Source: Calliopum simillimum
Taxonomy: Eukaryota > Arthropoda > Insecta > Diptera > Lauxaniidae
Direction: 5' to 3'
NCBI GenBank assembly: GCA_951812925.1
Contig: OX638369.1
Span: 49,905,061-49,969,060 of the forward strand
Length of the DNA: 64,000 nucleotides
A program made the position numbers and the translations under genes. Shown here piece by piece: positions 1 through 11,089 of the stretch; position 1 is the stretch's first letter, and the number at the start of each line of letters is the position of its first letter. A model generated the notes under the pieces. That model had not been told where the DNA came from, made no database searches, and saw only the letters and a program-made list of their open reading frames with translations.

Positions 1-1152
1 AATTTCGTTTTTTTAATGAAATTGGTTAAATTAAAATTTGCCCTGCCTATGGAAAACTAAATTATTTTTTTTTTTTTTTTTATTTAATAAACAGCGCCTA
101 CAGCCTTTGCCAGCTGTTACAATTTTCTTTTCTTAAGAGTTAATTTCCTTAATTGGCTCAATTTTGTGCGCCTTGTAATCAATGAATTGTTTAATATTCT
201 GCATGTGTCTAAAAAATTGCATAAAATCGAATTATAAAGTTTATGAATTTGCTGCTGTACAGTGACAAATTGCACATCATCACTTTTGTGGCCACGATTA
301 TGAGAGAACTTTTACATGTAGCAAATAAAGTGGCGCACTGTAGGCCAGAAAAGTATTTTATTAAGTGAATTAATAGTGAAAGAAATAACATAAAAGGTGG
401 AGCAAAATTAATGTAATGCCGTGAATTTTAAGATATTTTGTTTTTGAAATCTATTTTAAAAAAATATTTATTTGAAAATGTGCAATTGCTGATTACACTA
501 GTTTACAAATAATTAAAAAATTTCTGAACTTTGAATACCATTACTCATCTTATATGTAAAATCAGCTGCTAAATTTGAACACCACATCATTATTTATTTT
601 TTTTTTTTTTTTCTTTCACGTTGTTTTCACTTAATTACAAATATCTCAAAAACCAATTTTTATGTGTAAACGCACTATATGTCAACTTAAAGGTAGTTTA
701 ATTTCATATATGCAAGTAATATTCACATCACTTTTTGGGTGGTTTGTTAGTTTCGGCGAAATAAATTGATTTCTAAAAAAATATATTATTTTTTTTCGAA
801 AAAATTACAAAAAGTCAAAATCAACTGCAAATTTATATAAGAAAACAAATTGTAAAAAATCAATTTATTTTTTATATCATATTTTGTATATTTTTAAAGA
901 AAATAAGATACTACTTAAGAAAATCGATTAAGAAATAGAAAAGTTACATAAAATTGAATGAAAAATGGCTGAGCTTTTGAATTTTTCCCTATTTTTTCAT
1001 ACTTTTTTATTTCATTTGTCATAAATTTCTATAATATAAAGAGTGTATCGCATAGCTTTACGAAGCATCTGAGAAGTGACAGAGGTATCCTAGACTAAGA
1101 AAAAATTTATCTTGAGAGGAGGTCTTAAATGTGCCCCTGAGGAGTTATAGGG
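1..1152. other. AT-rich non-coding DNA, probably al upstream intron
   Basis: Homopolymer A and T runs (about 65-81 and 595-613) and no convincing coding frame. I looked for the missing first part of the al homeobox here and did not find it. Confidence 0.5.
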
Positions 1153-1700
1153 CTAAAACTGATTTTCTGAATTGTTTCAGAAAAAAAAATTTTCTTCTAT
1201 CATTTTAACGTTTTAAAGAAAACATTTTCATAGCGATGTTTCAGCTAATTGTAAGAGCTTTCAGAAAGTGTATATGGTTTATAACGTTAAGTATGAAAAA
1301 AGTCTATTAACATTCCCTTTTATAATTTTTTTTTAAATTTCCTTTAATCCGATAGCACATTTGTCATACCAATTTTTTTGATTGAGGTCAGAAAAAAATA
1401 CTTTTCAGTTTGAAGGCTCCAGTAGATAAAGAGCAGCACGAGTAGCGTGCACATCATATCATATGCAGCACAACACGTGCGAGTAACCCACCAAAGTCAA
1501 AAAATGGGTAAAAAAAATTAAAACATCAACTTTAAAGGTCCAGAACTTTGCAAAATCCTTTTAAACGCTATAAACATTATACACTATCAGAAAGCTTTTA
1601 CAATAAACTAAAACTTCGCGAAAAAAATGTTTTCTTTAAAACGTTAGGATGATCCAAGAAAATTTTTTTTCTAAAACAAGTCAGAAAATCAGTTTTAAAA
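1153..1700. repeat. foldback (long inverted repeat) element
   Basis: The left arm, about 1153-1290, begins CTAAAACTGATTTTCTGA and runs to TATAACGTT. It pairs with the right arm, about 1563-1700, whose reverse complement begins AAAACTGATTTTCTGA. Shared internal blocks are AACGTTTTAAAGAAAACATT and AAGCTTTCTGA-like sequence. Arms of about 140 bp flank a loop of about 270 bp. No coding capacity and no clear target duplication. It belongs to the foldback MITE style that recurs through the window. Confidence 0.7.
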
Positions 1701-1951
1701 ATAAAAATCTAAAACACCATATTCATTGTCAAACAATCTCTTATACAAAAAATTTACAAAAAGTTCGTTAAACTTAAAAAATGCAGGGTTATCTGGTAGT
1801 ATTTTCGAGTTTTTAAATGGTTTCGGGTCCATCAAATGTCGTCTGAAGTGGTGTTAACTTACATCATAACGAAGCATTTTTTGCCCGTGGAACAAAATTC
1901 GGAGCAACTTAAGCAATTGAACCAGCCTAATGCCTACATATTAAATAATAA

Positions 1952-2033
1952 CAAATATTTGATTTGGTTATATCAAATATTTGATTTGGTTATATCAAAT
2001 ATTTGATTTGGTTATATCAAATATACCCTTTTA
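1952..2033. repeat. 22-bp tandem repeat, about 3.6 copies
   Basis: Near-perfect copies of a 22-bp unit containing the palindrome ATCAAATATTTGAT, separated by TTGGTTAT. Confidence 0.85.
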
Positions 2034-2829
2034 AGTATTAACAAACAAAAGTCACTTTGTTTTTTCTGTGTACCGAAGTAACTGATAGTTGACCTGTGTA
2101 AGGACTGTGCTATAGTCAGGCGTTTCATAAATGGTTTAAGTTTATTTTCTTCCTAATACCACCGTATTTTCTCTTTAATGGCGTATGGCATCACTATTAC
2201 TATATGTATATAGAAACAAAAATTAAAAAAACACCTGCTAATGATGATGTGGTGAGTGAGAAAAATTGCAACAAAATACAATAGGCAGAAAAAAAAACAA
2301 ACTCCAAGATCAAGCTCTCATATTTTATAGTGAAAGAAATTTAAACCAAATCATAATCAACATCACAAGAGCAAAACTGATAAAAGCAACAACAATCGCA
2401 AAATTGAGTGCAGCAGCAGCACAACCGGATCTCAACCAAATTATAATCAATTAATGTTTGTACGCGCATAAAATTGCACCTTCATTTTTATCCACATTAT
2501 TCCCCTCCCCCCCCCTCATAAAAGGTCTTTACCCATAAAGCCAGCAGTTAGAGACGACTACCTTAGCAGTTGAGCAAAATACACCACTGCCCACACTCAT
2601 GATCGCTACACTTGCTGACTGATGATCATCGTCAGGCTGTCACTCAGTCAGTGTGGTTTACTTTATACCAGAACTGACTTTTACTTTAATCATAATATCA
2701 CATTTTTTGATACTGGTCTTTAGAAATTACTTCAAGATAGGTAGGGTAGTTAAAGGTGATAGAAAATTTTTCTTAACTTTAGGGAATACATAGTATTTCT
2801 AAAGTTAACGCCCTTTTAAACTTTTCTTG
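2034..2829. other. non-coding spacer
   Basis: Mixed low-complexity DNA, with short AGC-rich runs around 2408-2430 and a local inverted repeat around TGATGATCATCGTCA (2620-2634). The 62-codon frame at 2266-2454 has no recognizable domain and is not annotated as a gene. Confidence 0.4.
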
Positions 2830-3064
2830 ACTTTCTCCTCATTTCGCAACATTTTTCTGTTCGACATACATATTTAAACATTTTTCGACATAATCAACAT
2901 TTCTCGACATGCTCAATATTTTTCGACTTCTTCAGTACTTTTCGATCTTGAACACTTTGCAATGCATTTAACTTTTTCAACATTTTTCGCACAATTTCTT
3001 CTGGGACTCCTAAATATATTCCGACTTTTTCACCATTTTTTGACTTTGTCAATAGTTCTCGGCT

Positions 3065-3905
3065 ATTGGAATGTCCAAACTCTTAATGATACAGGCAAAA
3101 TACATCAAACTGTAACATGTAGACAAGACAAAAGAAGAATGTATTACGACCTCGCAAGCGAAAGCATGAAAAACAAGGCCGCCAGTATAGATCAAATAAC
3201 AGCTAAACTGCTAAAGGCATGCCCTATAACATCAGCTAAGATTCTTCATCCTCTGCTCACCAAAATCTGGAGCGAAGAGCGTTTGCCAGAAGATTGGCTA
3301 CATGGCATGCTAGTCAAATTGCCGAAAAAAGGTGACCGAAGCGAGTGCCGAAATTATAGAGGAATAACTTTGCTTTCAGTACCATCAAAAGTACTGACAA
3401 AAGTGCTTCTAAACAAGGTACGTGATAAACTTGATTAGGCCATCCGAAGGCAACAAGCAGTATTCCGGCCAAACCAATCATGCGTGAATCAAATCAACAT
3501 CCTTAGCATAATTGTCGAGCAATCATGTGAGTGGAGTGCTGCGCGTCATCTCGTCTTCGTAGGCGTATACTAAAGGTTTGGTGGCCTCGCACTATATCAA
3601 ATGCCGAACTACATCAAAAATGCAATCAGAGGGCTATAGCAAACGAGGTCAAGCTGCACAAGTGGAGATAAATTGGTCATACTCTCCGAAAACCTCTCAG
3701 CGAAGTTTATCACCAGGCTCTTGAGTGGAATTCTCAAGGCAGTAGAGGACGTGGTAGACCCAAAACCAACTGGAAAAGGTCGCTGAAAAAAGGAAATCCA
3801 AGAATCGGGAAAGTCTTGACAAGAGATCAAAGTCATCGTAAGGGATCGCAACAAATGAAGACGTATCATATTGGCCCTATACTCCTTCTAGGAGTTAAAG
3901 GAGAA
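3065..3905 (+). pseudogene. internally deleted non-LTR retrotransposon (endonuclease-RT LINE) remnant
   Basis: Three non-adjacent pieces of a LINE ORF2 can be read. At about 3065-3110, YWNVQTLNDTGK resembles the start of an APE-type endonuclease domain. At about 3140-3440, a reverse transcriptase segment reads KAASIDQITAKLL, then LLTKIWSEERLPEDW, then KLPKKGDRSECRNYRGITLL. It ends in TAG at 3436 and continues degraded with AIRRQQAVFRPNQSC. At about 3630-3880 the ORF2 C-terminus follows (WSYSPKTSQRS and GRGRPKTNWKR type blocks in shifting frames), as found in LINE proteins often mis-annotated as craniofacial development protein 2-like. The catalytic YADD region is missing. The copy is dead and is inserted in the 20-bp repeat array. 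Confidence 0.8.
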
Positions 3906-5349
3906 CACATACATACAAACAATAGTTTTCGAATGGTCAATATCTTGGCCTCTTTAACATTTGTTTACTTCTGCTACATTTTGCGTATTCCTCAACATAT
4001 TGGAATTCACAAACATTTCCTGACCTTTTCAACTTCTTTCGACTTATGTCAGTATTTTTCGATCTAGACAACATGACTATTTTAAAATTGTTATCATCAC
4101 ATATCGATACATCCAACATATAAGTTGGTAACTCAAGTTATAAACTAGCATTAGGCTCCATTTTGTGTTAAATTTTGGTACCTCTAGCCTGAAATTTTTA
4201 AGGGCTCAACTCTATTTATTTTTGAAGTTACAACCTAAGTATATTTTAGTGAAAAACACTGTCCCGTAAAAAGTTGGTAACTTGAGTAACGGTTTTTTTT
4301 TTCAATATTTTTCGATGTTGTCAACCTTTTTGCAACACGTCAAAATTACTCGATTTTTAAAAATTTGTTAAATTTTTTCAAATAACTACGAATTTTAGTA
4401 ATTCTTGCCTTCCCAACACTTGTCGTCTTCAACATTTTGCAAATTCTTCAACATATTCAAGTTCATTGACATTTCTTGACCTTTTAAAATTTGTTTAGCC
4501 TTTTTCAATATTTTTCCACCTTGTCAACATTTTTAATCCAATTAATTTATGTATAACTTTTTTCACTATAAAAAGTTCTCGGCCTGTTCAATATATTTCG
4601 ACTTTTTCAACACCATTCCAAGTTGTCAATATTTTCTTATCTTTTAAAAATTTTTCGCCTCTTCCAATTCTATGATTTTTATCAGCCGTTCTGACCTCCT
4701 CAACATTTTGTCGACTTTTGCAATATTTTGCGAATTCCTCAAAATATTTGACTTTGTAACCATTCTCGACCTTGTCAATATCTGTAAGCTATTTTCACGC
4801 TCTTTCAATCTTGTCAATCTTTCCTGAATATTTAAATTTTTTGTTATTACATATCATCATTTTCCTGCCTGTTCAATATATTCCTACTATTTCAGTTACC
4901 TATACATTAATACGCAAGACAAAAACTTGTCCATCTGTTTTTACTATGTTAGGAATGGATTGCGACTTTAAATTATACACCATTAGAAAGGTATTTGTGT
5001 GTAGATGTGCACAAATTTAAAATTAAGTTAATATTTTGACTCAAAGCACGGTTAAATTAAATACAATTTTTCACTATTAACAACAACAAAAAAACGGTCA
5101 CACAGAGCTGAAAAGAAAATAAAGCACAAAGAGGAAAACAAAAAGCAAAGCACTGACTTTGTATTTTTGTTTTGTTTACGTTTCACATCTATCATTATAC
5201 CATGAGCTTTTCTATTTTGTACCAAATTGCAAAAAAGTACTAAAAGCGTTCAAAAAGTACCAACATTTTTAAATATATTTGTGGTCGAATTTTGACCACC
5301 TGGAGATTCTAGTTAGCATTATATTATATAGAAGTTGTAAAAATTTATC

Positions 5350-5620
5350 CATTTGAACCCTTTCTCTATCTTTTGATAAATGGGTGTTCATAAATTACGT
5401 CACACAAATTTCACGATTTTCGGACACCCAACTCCCCCATGTCACAAACTGTCACATTTTCACAGAACCCAGCCCCCTATTTGTGAAATCACACTCTGAC
5501 ACTCTGAAATTTTTTCGATTTGAATTGTGTGACTTCACACTTTCCAAGACCCCCAGTCCCCACTCTCACACTTTCTCAGAAATTTGTGAACCCCCCACTC
5601 CCCTAAAAATGTACCGTATT
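5350..5620. repeat. C-rich / CACTC-type low-complexity segment
   Basis: Repeated short blocks such as CACACTTTC, CCCCCA and GTCACA, including TTCATAAATTACGTCACAC at its start. It reads as mobile-element-derived low complexity. The 87-codon frame at 5384-5647 is a by-product. Confidence 0.45.
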
Positions 5621-5900
5621 TATAACAGCCTCAAATTCGTTCAATAATTATGATGTTTTCAGCATTTTTTAATTATTCAACAGTTTACCAACATCTCTTG
5701 ATGTTTTGAACCTTTCCAACAATTTTCAGAATTTTTATCGTTTTTCAACAGTTCTCAATACCTACATGCCGAGTTTGTCAACATTTCCATATTATTTATT
5801 ATTTTACGATATCTTCCACATTTCACAAAATTCTATAAGTTCCTTCAACTCTTAACAGCATTTTTTAGATTTTTTCGACATTTTCGTGCCCATTCAGAAC

Positions 5901-7033
5901 TTTCTAGACGACTACTATTTTCGTCTCCAGCTAAATATCGATATTTTCCCTTCCGATACCATGTACCCAACACGACGAAGTGACTTTTTCTTTGTTCTTT
6001 TTTTTGTTGTTGTTCTTTTTGCTCCACTTAGTGTTGCTCGCATTTTTGCGCGCTAATGTACACAATTTAGCCTGCAATCGGCCATCCGCCGTCCACTATA
6101 CACCAACGGCCACAGAGATTGCTGCTGCCACAATTTCAAAGTTTAATTAAAATAAATTCAATTACAGAAAACATGAAAATCCATTAAATAAATTATCATA
6201 ATCATCATCATCAAGTCATGCCGATGTATAGTGTGCCGACCAGAAGACCAAAGGAACAACGTTGCCATATGATTGAATACAATGTTGATTTGTTGAGCGT
6301 CGTTTGGGATGTTGATAGTAAAATTGTTGCTGGTTTTTTTTTTTTTTTTTTTCGTTGTAACCCATCGTTATTTAATTTAATGGCTTATTGCACAATTTTG
6401 CTCACCTTTTGAGTTGTTTCGGGGTGCTCTAAGCAACCATTGCTGTAATATCTACAATGTATTTAACAGCTCTCAAAATGTACAAGTGCACTTAAGGGGG
6501 AGAATTATTTTGCTTAATAGAAATGTTTCGAATTTAATGCTTAAGGTGCAAACAATGTTTGATGCTTCTCGAGTCGCCGTTCAATTAAAGTAAGAAATTT
6601 TAGCGGAAATTTTTAAACTAACGTTAAAGATACGCGATCTTCAAAAGGTTAAGCGATTTGACATCATCTGGCGAAATTTTACTACATGAGAATAATTTCA
6701 AAAGCAAAATTTTAGCATGGGAACTAAGTGAGGATTTTACGCAGATAAGATTATGTTCATCAATATATACAAAGTAATGTCACAATGTGAATTGGTTGCC
6801 ATTTAGTTAAGAATAGAAGGAATTAAAGTCAGTTTTCAAGGAAAGTTTATTTAAATATTTAAAATTAATGACATTAAGTTGAAAAATAATATCGATCAAA
6901 TAAATACCTCCTGAGTTGATGCTTTTTTGTGCTCGTTGTTTTACGAAAAATTATGGCATATTTATATTAAGATGTTACTTTTGTCCCATCTTGTATATCT
7001 AAAAAGTTCTTGAGGGGTTTCTCTTGTAATTTT
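5901..7033. other. non-coding DNA with a dispersed repeat copy at about 6770-6960
   Basis: No supportable gene. The segment at 6770-6960 (GTCACAATGTGAATTGGTTG, then GACATTAAGTTGAAAAA) matches diverged segments at 11820-12010, 27540-27690 and 30810-30970, so it is a dispersed MITE-type repeat. A T-run lies at 6332-6352. Confidence 0.5.
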
Positions 7034-7199
7034 TGTTCATAAGAACTGCCCCAGTAAAATTTGATACTTTGTTTTTCATCAATAAAAAATCACGCAATGA
7101 ATATTTTTTAAATATTGTTTTTTTATTTATTAATGAGTAGTATAACAAACATAAATAACCCTACACTATTAACAAATATTTATTTTATATAAAAATATT

Positions 7200-7573
7200 T
7201 TACTTTTTTCTTAAGACCCTTCATTAAGTTTTGAACAGTTGTTTCGTCGACAGTATCGTACGACCTTCGCCACTTATTTTTGAAATCTTTTAAATTTCTG
7301 CGAAGAACTGATTTGATTAGAGCCCAATATCTCTCAATAGGTCGAAGCTTTGGGCAGTTAGTTATTGCTATTGTACCATTCTAAGGTGGCTCTCGAGTAG
7401 TGAGAGGTTGCTAAATCAGGCCAGAACATTACAGTACCCCCGTGCTCACGAATAAATGGCAAAAGTCGTTTTTGAAGGCATTCATCAATATAAATTTTCG
7501 AGTTAATTGTGCCCTGTGTTACAAAAAAAAAACTGCTTTTCAGACCGCAAGTGCATATGGCCTGCCAAACCAT
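7200..7573 (-). pseudogene. Tc1-type transposase, C-terminal catalytic half (degraded)
   Basis: On the minus strand: MVWQAICTCGLKSSFF, VTQGTINSKIYIDECLQK, RLLPFIREHGGTVMFWPDLA (second catalytic Asp in WPD) and SHYSRATLEWYNS. A short deletion follows, then NCPKLRPIERYW-type sequence carrying the last acidic residue, then a KWRRSYDTVDET-like tail at about 7200-7350. The order matches Tc1-type DDE transposases. The deletion between WYNS and NCPK and several stops make it inactive. It joins the N-terminal half directly once the inserted mariner is ignored. Confidence 0.8.
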
Positions 7574-7576
7574 ATA

Positions 7577-8491
7577 CTAGGTGTACAAATATGAAACCGG
7601 TAATTTTTATTTAAAAAAAAACACGTTTACTTTGCGAAAATGGTTCCGAATTTAATCTTCAAAGTACTTCCCCTCGCTAGCTACACATCTTTCCCATCTT
7701 TCAGGCAATTTATGGATTCCTCGCCAAAAAAATTGTTCGTTTTTTGAGGCTATCCATTCATCGAGCCATTTTTGCACTTCCTCGTAAGAATTGAAGTGCG
7801 AATCGTTGAGTGCGTGTCCCATCGATGAAAACAAATAGTAATCGGACGGCGCCAGGTCCGGTGAGTACCGCGGGTGGGGCAGGGGCTCCCAGTTGTACGA
7901 TTCTACCAAGTTTTTATTGACCACTGCTCGATATGGCGATGCGTTGTCATCTAGGAATACAATTTTGTCATGGCGAAGTTGAAATTCGGGCCTCTTCTGA
8001 CGTATAGCACGGTTCAAAGCGATCAATTGTTGATGGTTGCGTGCACCAGTAACTGTTTCACCTGGTTTTAGTAGCTCATACCAAATAACACCACGCTGAT
8101 CCCAGAAAATACACAGCATTGTCTTTCGGCCGAAGCGATTTGGTCTTGGCGTTGATTTGGGTCGTTGGCCGGGGCTCAAATATGATTTTTTTCATTTGGG
8201 ATTGTTGAAATAAATCCACTTTTCATCGCCAGTGATGATTCGATGGAGAAAACCAATGAAAACCAACAGAAAATCAATGCTTCCCGCAAATGAGAGTTTT
8301 CAGGCACAAAATTCGACATCTTTACGAGCGGAAAAAATGCGTTGTTGTATGAAACTTGACAAATTGTGAACTGAATATTGTTGACAGATGACAGAATGAA
8401 CAATTAAGACATTTGGTACGGTTCGGAAGCTCATACATATACGGCTATCAACCGCTAGATGTCATTACCGGTTTCATATTTGTACACCTAG
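7577..8491 (-). mobile_element. mariner element (915 bp) nested in the Tc1-type transposase
   Basis: Perfect 28-bp inverted repeats: CTAGGTGTACAAATATGAAA starts at 7577, and its complement ends at 8491 (8464-8491). TA duplications lie at 7575-7576 and 8492-8493. Shorter than a full mariner (about 1.3 kb) because the N-terminal coding region is deleted. Confidence 0.95.
7652..8300 (-). pseudogene. mariner DD34D transposase, truncated and broken
   Basis: Minus strand. The first catalytic Asp lies in GDEKWIYFNNPK (about 8195-8235), followed by a stop and a shift to SPGQRPKSTPRPNRFGRK. Then come a TMLCIFWDQRGVIWYELL block, the second Asp in IVFLDDNASPYRAV, and the third in YSPDLAPSDYYLF. Exactly 34 residues separate the last two Asp, the mariner DD34D spacing. 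The C-terminus ends RCVASEGKYFED. Most of the N-terminal helix-turn-helix region is missing and the frame is broken after the first Asp, so it cannot make active transposase. All three Asp residues are still visible. Confidence 0.9.
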
Positions 8492-8493
8492 TA

Positions 8494-9000
8494 TTGCTTT
8501 GGAAATTTTGTAATTAGCTCTGTATCTGTCCTTTCTCCAAACAGGTATAAAATTCGTGTACTGGTAGCTGTTTAAAATCTGCTTTAACGTCAGTCAAATT
8601 TAGTCAGGTAACCGACATATAACTTTCGAGCTCGCTTTTGAGCCTCTAACTGCTTTTTATCGGAACGGTCTGGTTATTTTTTGAACTCTGTAGGTCTTTA
8701 GCTTTAGTTTATAGAAGATTTTGAGGTTCCTGCTCTGGCAGCCATATCTCGTTCTGAAGTGTTAGGATTCGGCTTAAAAAGGCGCTTCACCTTTTTCACC
8801 AACTGTGGGTCTATACTGGCTTTTCTACCTGTACCCTTTTTCCGCGTTATAAGTTGACCCTTTCTATAATTCGAAATAACCCTTTGGACAGTGATTTTTG
8901 ATGCACCTGTTTTTTAGCTATGGCTGAATATTTTAATTCTGGTTTTTGCAGGTAAGTGTACAAAATGAGTTTGCGCTTTTTTTCTTGATTGCTAGACATC
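8494..9000 (-). pseudogene. Tc1-type transposase, N-terminal half (degraded)
   Basis: The minus strand starts ATG at about 9000 with MSSNQEKKRKLILYTYLQKP. It continues through degraded helix-turn-helix blocks (SIDPQLVKKVKRLF and PNPNTSERDMA) and ends with TKF, then QLPG-like residues ahead of the mariner insertion. Several frameshifts separate these blocks. In Tc1-type elements this half binds the terminal repeats. The first catalytic Asp region (MDDETYV in the related copy at 43180) is disrupted here. Non-functional. Confidence 0.7.
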
Positions 9001-9274
9001 TTTATCGTTTGAAGTTCATTTACCAAGTGTTATATATTTTTGTAATCGTCATGTTATATAGAAAAAATAGCATCCATATTTCGACCTGCACGATCATCAG
9101 GTAAATCATAATCTTAAGGAATAAAAGCATCAAATTTTTCTGGGGCAGTCCTTATTTGAACACTAAGATATTTATATATAAGAAAAAGAAAACAAATTAA
9201 GTTATGAGATATCTTCATATTAAATTTTCATAGACATATTTTTGTTAACTCTTTTATTCTTCTTTTTATTTCAG

Positions 9275-9320
9275 AGAAGAGTTGGCGATGAAAATTGGTT
9301 TAACAGAGGCTCGTATTCAG
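9275..9320 (+). CDS. al: aristaless homeobox microexon (homeodomain helix 2 to start of helix 3)
   Basis: This is an internal coding exon of 46 bp. It follows a long pyrimidine tract ending in TTTCAG (9274) and is followed by the donor GTATGT (9321). It starts with the last base of an Arg codon and then reads EELAMKIGLTEARIQ. That is the part of a paired-class homeodomain just before the VWFQNRRAKW recognition helix found in the next exon at 18630. The exon ends in phase 0 after the homeodomain Q46 codon, an intron site common in paired-class homeoboxes. The preceding exon must end in phase 2 and encode the first part of the homeodomain; I did not find it in bases 1-9274. Aristaless is a nuclear transcription factor that in Drosophila patterns leg tips, aristae and wing. 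Note that a transposon ends only about 112 bp upstream of the acceptor. The join is predicted from sequence, not from a transcript. Confidence 0.9.
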
Positions 9321-9409
9321 GTATGTTTGAACTGAATAAATATTTATTTATTTAAATTAGATTATAGAATCAATTAATTACACTGTACTTAATTTTTGAG
9401 ACCTTATTT

Positions 9410-9850
9410 TTTTTGGTCTCCTGGGAGATAGATCATTCTTACTTAATTCGGTTACGGGGAATTCAGTGGTGCTAACCGATTGGGATTGTTTCATCACCCC
9501 ATACAAAAATTTCAAATCAAAATTTCATCTAGAAAGAGGTGTTTTCATAAAAAATCTCTTATTAACTTCTGATAAATCGATGATTTCACATCGAAAATAT
9601 ATTTGATTTAAAAGTTAATAACCCGAATGCCGATTGATACATCCAGAACATGAATATACTTTCAATGTGGAATCACTGATTTATATGGAGTTATTAAGAA
9701 ATTTTTTATGAAAAACACCTCTTCCTAGACGAAATTTTAATTTGAACTTTTTGTATGGGCAATGAACCAATTTAGCAAAACGGTTAACACCACTGAATTC
9801 CCCATGCCCAAATTAGGTAAGAATGACCTATTTTCCACCAGACAAATTTT
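9410..9850. repeat. foldback element in the large al intron
   Basis: The left arm (about 9415-9600) contains ATCATTCTTACTTAATT, GGGGAATTCAGTGGTG and AGAGGTGTTTTCATAAAAAA. The right arm (about 9660-9846) is its reverse complement, with CACCACTGAATTCCCC and TTTATGAAAAACACCTCTTC. The arms are about 185 bp with a short loop. It begins about 90 bp downstream of the al microexon. Confidence 0.8.
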
Positions 9851-9871
9851 TCAACTAGAATAGTGTTATTA

Positions 9872-10501
9872 GGGTAAGGGAGGGAAATATGGACCACCCA
9901 TTTTTCTTTTTTAAATAAAACCCAAAATACATTATACAAAACAATTAATTTTATGTCATTCAGTAAAGGAAACAATTTTCTTTTATTCTGATTCACTTTT
10001 TCCTTTGTAGTTAACGAATTACATATAAGGACCATCAGACTCGTCATGAAAACTGCAACTAGATTCCTCATCTGAAAAAGATGATAAATACATTTGTTTT
10101 TGAGGCTTTTTTCTTTGGTGGTCCATATTACCTACAGCACGTGTTGGTGAAATAAATGGTTTTTTATCAAAAACTCTTTTGGTTAATGAACTAATTTGTG
10201 CTAATAAATTATAAATGGTATTCACTGACTTCATATAACTAACCATTTATTTACAAACGCGATGTCTTTAAAGTGAAATAATGAAATATACTCACTAGAA
10301 AAAAATTATCACTGATCTTTTTTTTAGAAAAATCTACTTTACAGAAACATGCGACTTCACCGAACGCTAAAATCGCCCTATTATAAGCTTTAGGTATTAG
10401 CGTTAAGTTTGAACATGAATAACGGTAAATCCTATGTGTGCAGTGGGAAATAACCGTGTGGTCCATATTGCCCACGTAGTCCATATTTCCCTCCCTTACC
10501 C
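9872..10501 (-). mobile_element. pogo-like non-autonomous element (630 bp)
   Basis: Inverted repeats of at least 23 bp are identical at both ends (GGGTAAGGGAGGGAAATATG at 9872; complement ending at 10501), flanked by TA at 9870-9871 and 10502-10503. GTCCATATT-type motifs derived from the terminus recur inside (about 10119-10130, 10460-10469, 10479-10488). The minus-strand frame 10019-10246 ends with an acidic Ser-rich tail (SSFSDEESSCSFHDESDG). It may be the C-terminus of the parent transposase, but I cannot recognize the family from it. The pogo-like assignment rests on the terminal pattern shared with 34930-36461 and 55941. Confidence 0.75.
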
Positions 10502-10623
10502 TATAAAATAAAACATATTTTAATAATTGGAAAAAATTCTGAAGAGGATCTACCAGAATGGTAAATCAATTTTAGTCAAAAAGACCCATCTCCAAATTTT
10601 TCGAGATAGTTGTTAAGGATAAG

Positions 10624-11070
10624 GTGTATTTTGCAGTAATAAATTTGTTTTCTGAATATTTTCTGTCTGCTTTTCAGCAAGGTTGTCGGGTTGATGTTAT
10701 CTATACACACTTTTCAAAAGCCTTTGACAAAATACCTCCTATGTTCATCCATTGTAATTTTCCCTTATTTGCTAATGATCTTAAAATCTTCTTTATAATT
10801 AGGAATTTTTCTCATGTTTCGCTTTTTCAATATACACTTGATAAATCATTTTTTTGGCGTATAAATGAGCATCTTCTCCTCAATCTTTTTTCTAAGTCCG
10901 TCACTCTCATTTCCTCTTCTTTCAAAGATTTAGAAGTCGTCTTTGGTGCAAATTTTTGTTTTCGTTCCCACTTTGACTATATCATTCCTAAGGCTTATGC
11001 TATGATGTCTTTTGTTAAACGTAACTGTTCTTCTTTTAAGGATCCCCATACGTTAAAGGTCCTGTTCTGA
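10624..11070 (+). pseudogene. jockey-type LINE reverse transcriptase fragment, internally deleted
   Basis: The readable frame contains CRVDVIYTHFSKAFDKIP (reverse transcriptase motif with FSKAFD) and, after an internal deletion, LFANDLKIFFII. The latter corresponds to the catalytic FADDLK box with the first Asp changed to Asn. It continues as SLFQYTLD, INEHLLLNLFSKSVTLI and DLEVVFGANFCFRSH. Then come KAYAMMSFVKRNCSSF and DPHTLKVLF, the usual order of the thumb region in jockey-clade LINEs. The region between AFDKIP and LFAND is lost and the catalytic box is altered, so it is inactive. It is followed at 11068 by a stop. Confidence 0.85.
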
Positions 11071-11089
11071 TCTGGAACCCGTTCTATCA

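Larger units (their letters stand above)
2830..5900. repeat. degenerate minisatellite-like array (about 20-bp TTTTTCGAC...CAACAT unit), interrupted
   Basis: The theme TTTTCGAC-TTTGTCAACAT recurs roughly every 20 bases at 2830-3064, 3930-4080, 4300-4900 and 5640-5900. Copies are heavily diverged (CTTGTC, CTTCTTC and CATAATC variants). A LINE remnant occupies 3065-3905, and other unrelated DNA lies at 4100-4290 and 4900-5640. There is no coding content outside the LINE. Confidence 0.65.
7034..9162 (-). mobile_element. Tc1-type (DD37E-like) element, interrupted by a mariner
   Basis: The terminal inverted repeats are about 35 bp: TGTTCATAAGAACTGCCCC at 7034 pairs with the reverse complement of GGGGCAGTCCTTATTTGAACA at about 9142-9162. 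Both continue as CAG-AAAATTTGAT. The transposase lies on the minus strand with its N-terminus near 9000. It is cut at 7574-8493 by a 915-bp mariner. Without the mariner and its extra TA, the outer element is about 1.2 kb. It lies within the al intron upstream of the microexon and is a relative of the copy at about 42340-43760. Confidence 0.8.

Noticed and set aside
1..9274. First homeobox exon of al inside the window
   Set aside because: I searched for the helix 1 coding region ending in phase 2 before a GT donor and found no candidate; it probably lies upstream.
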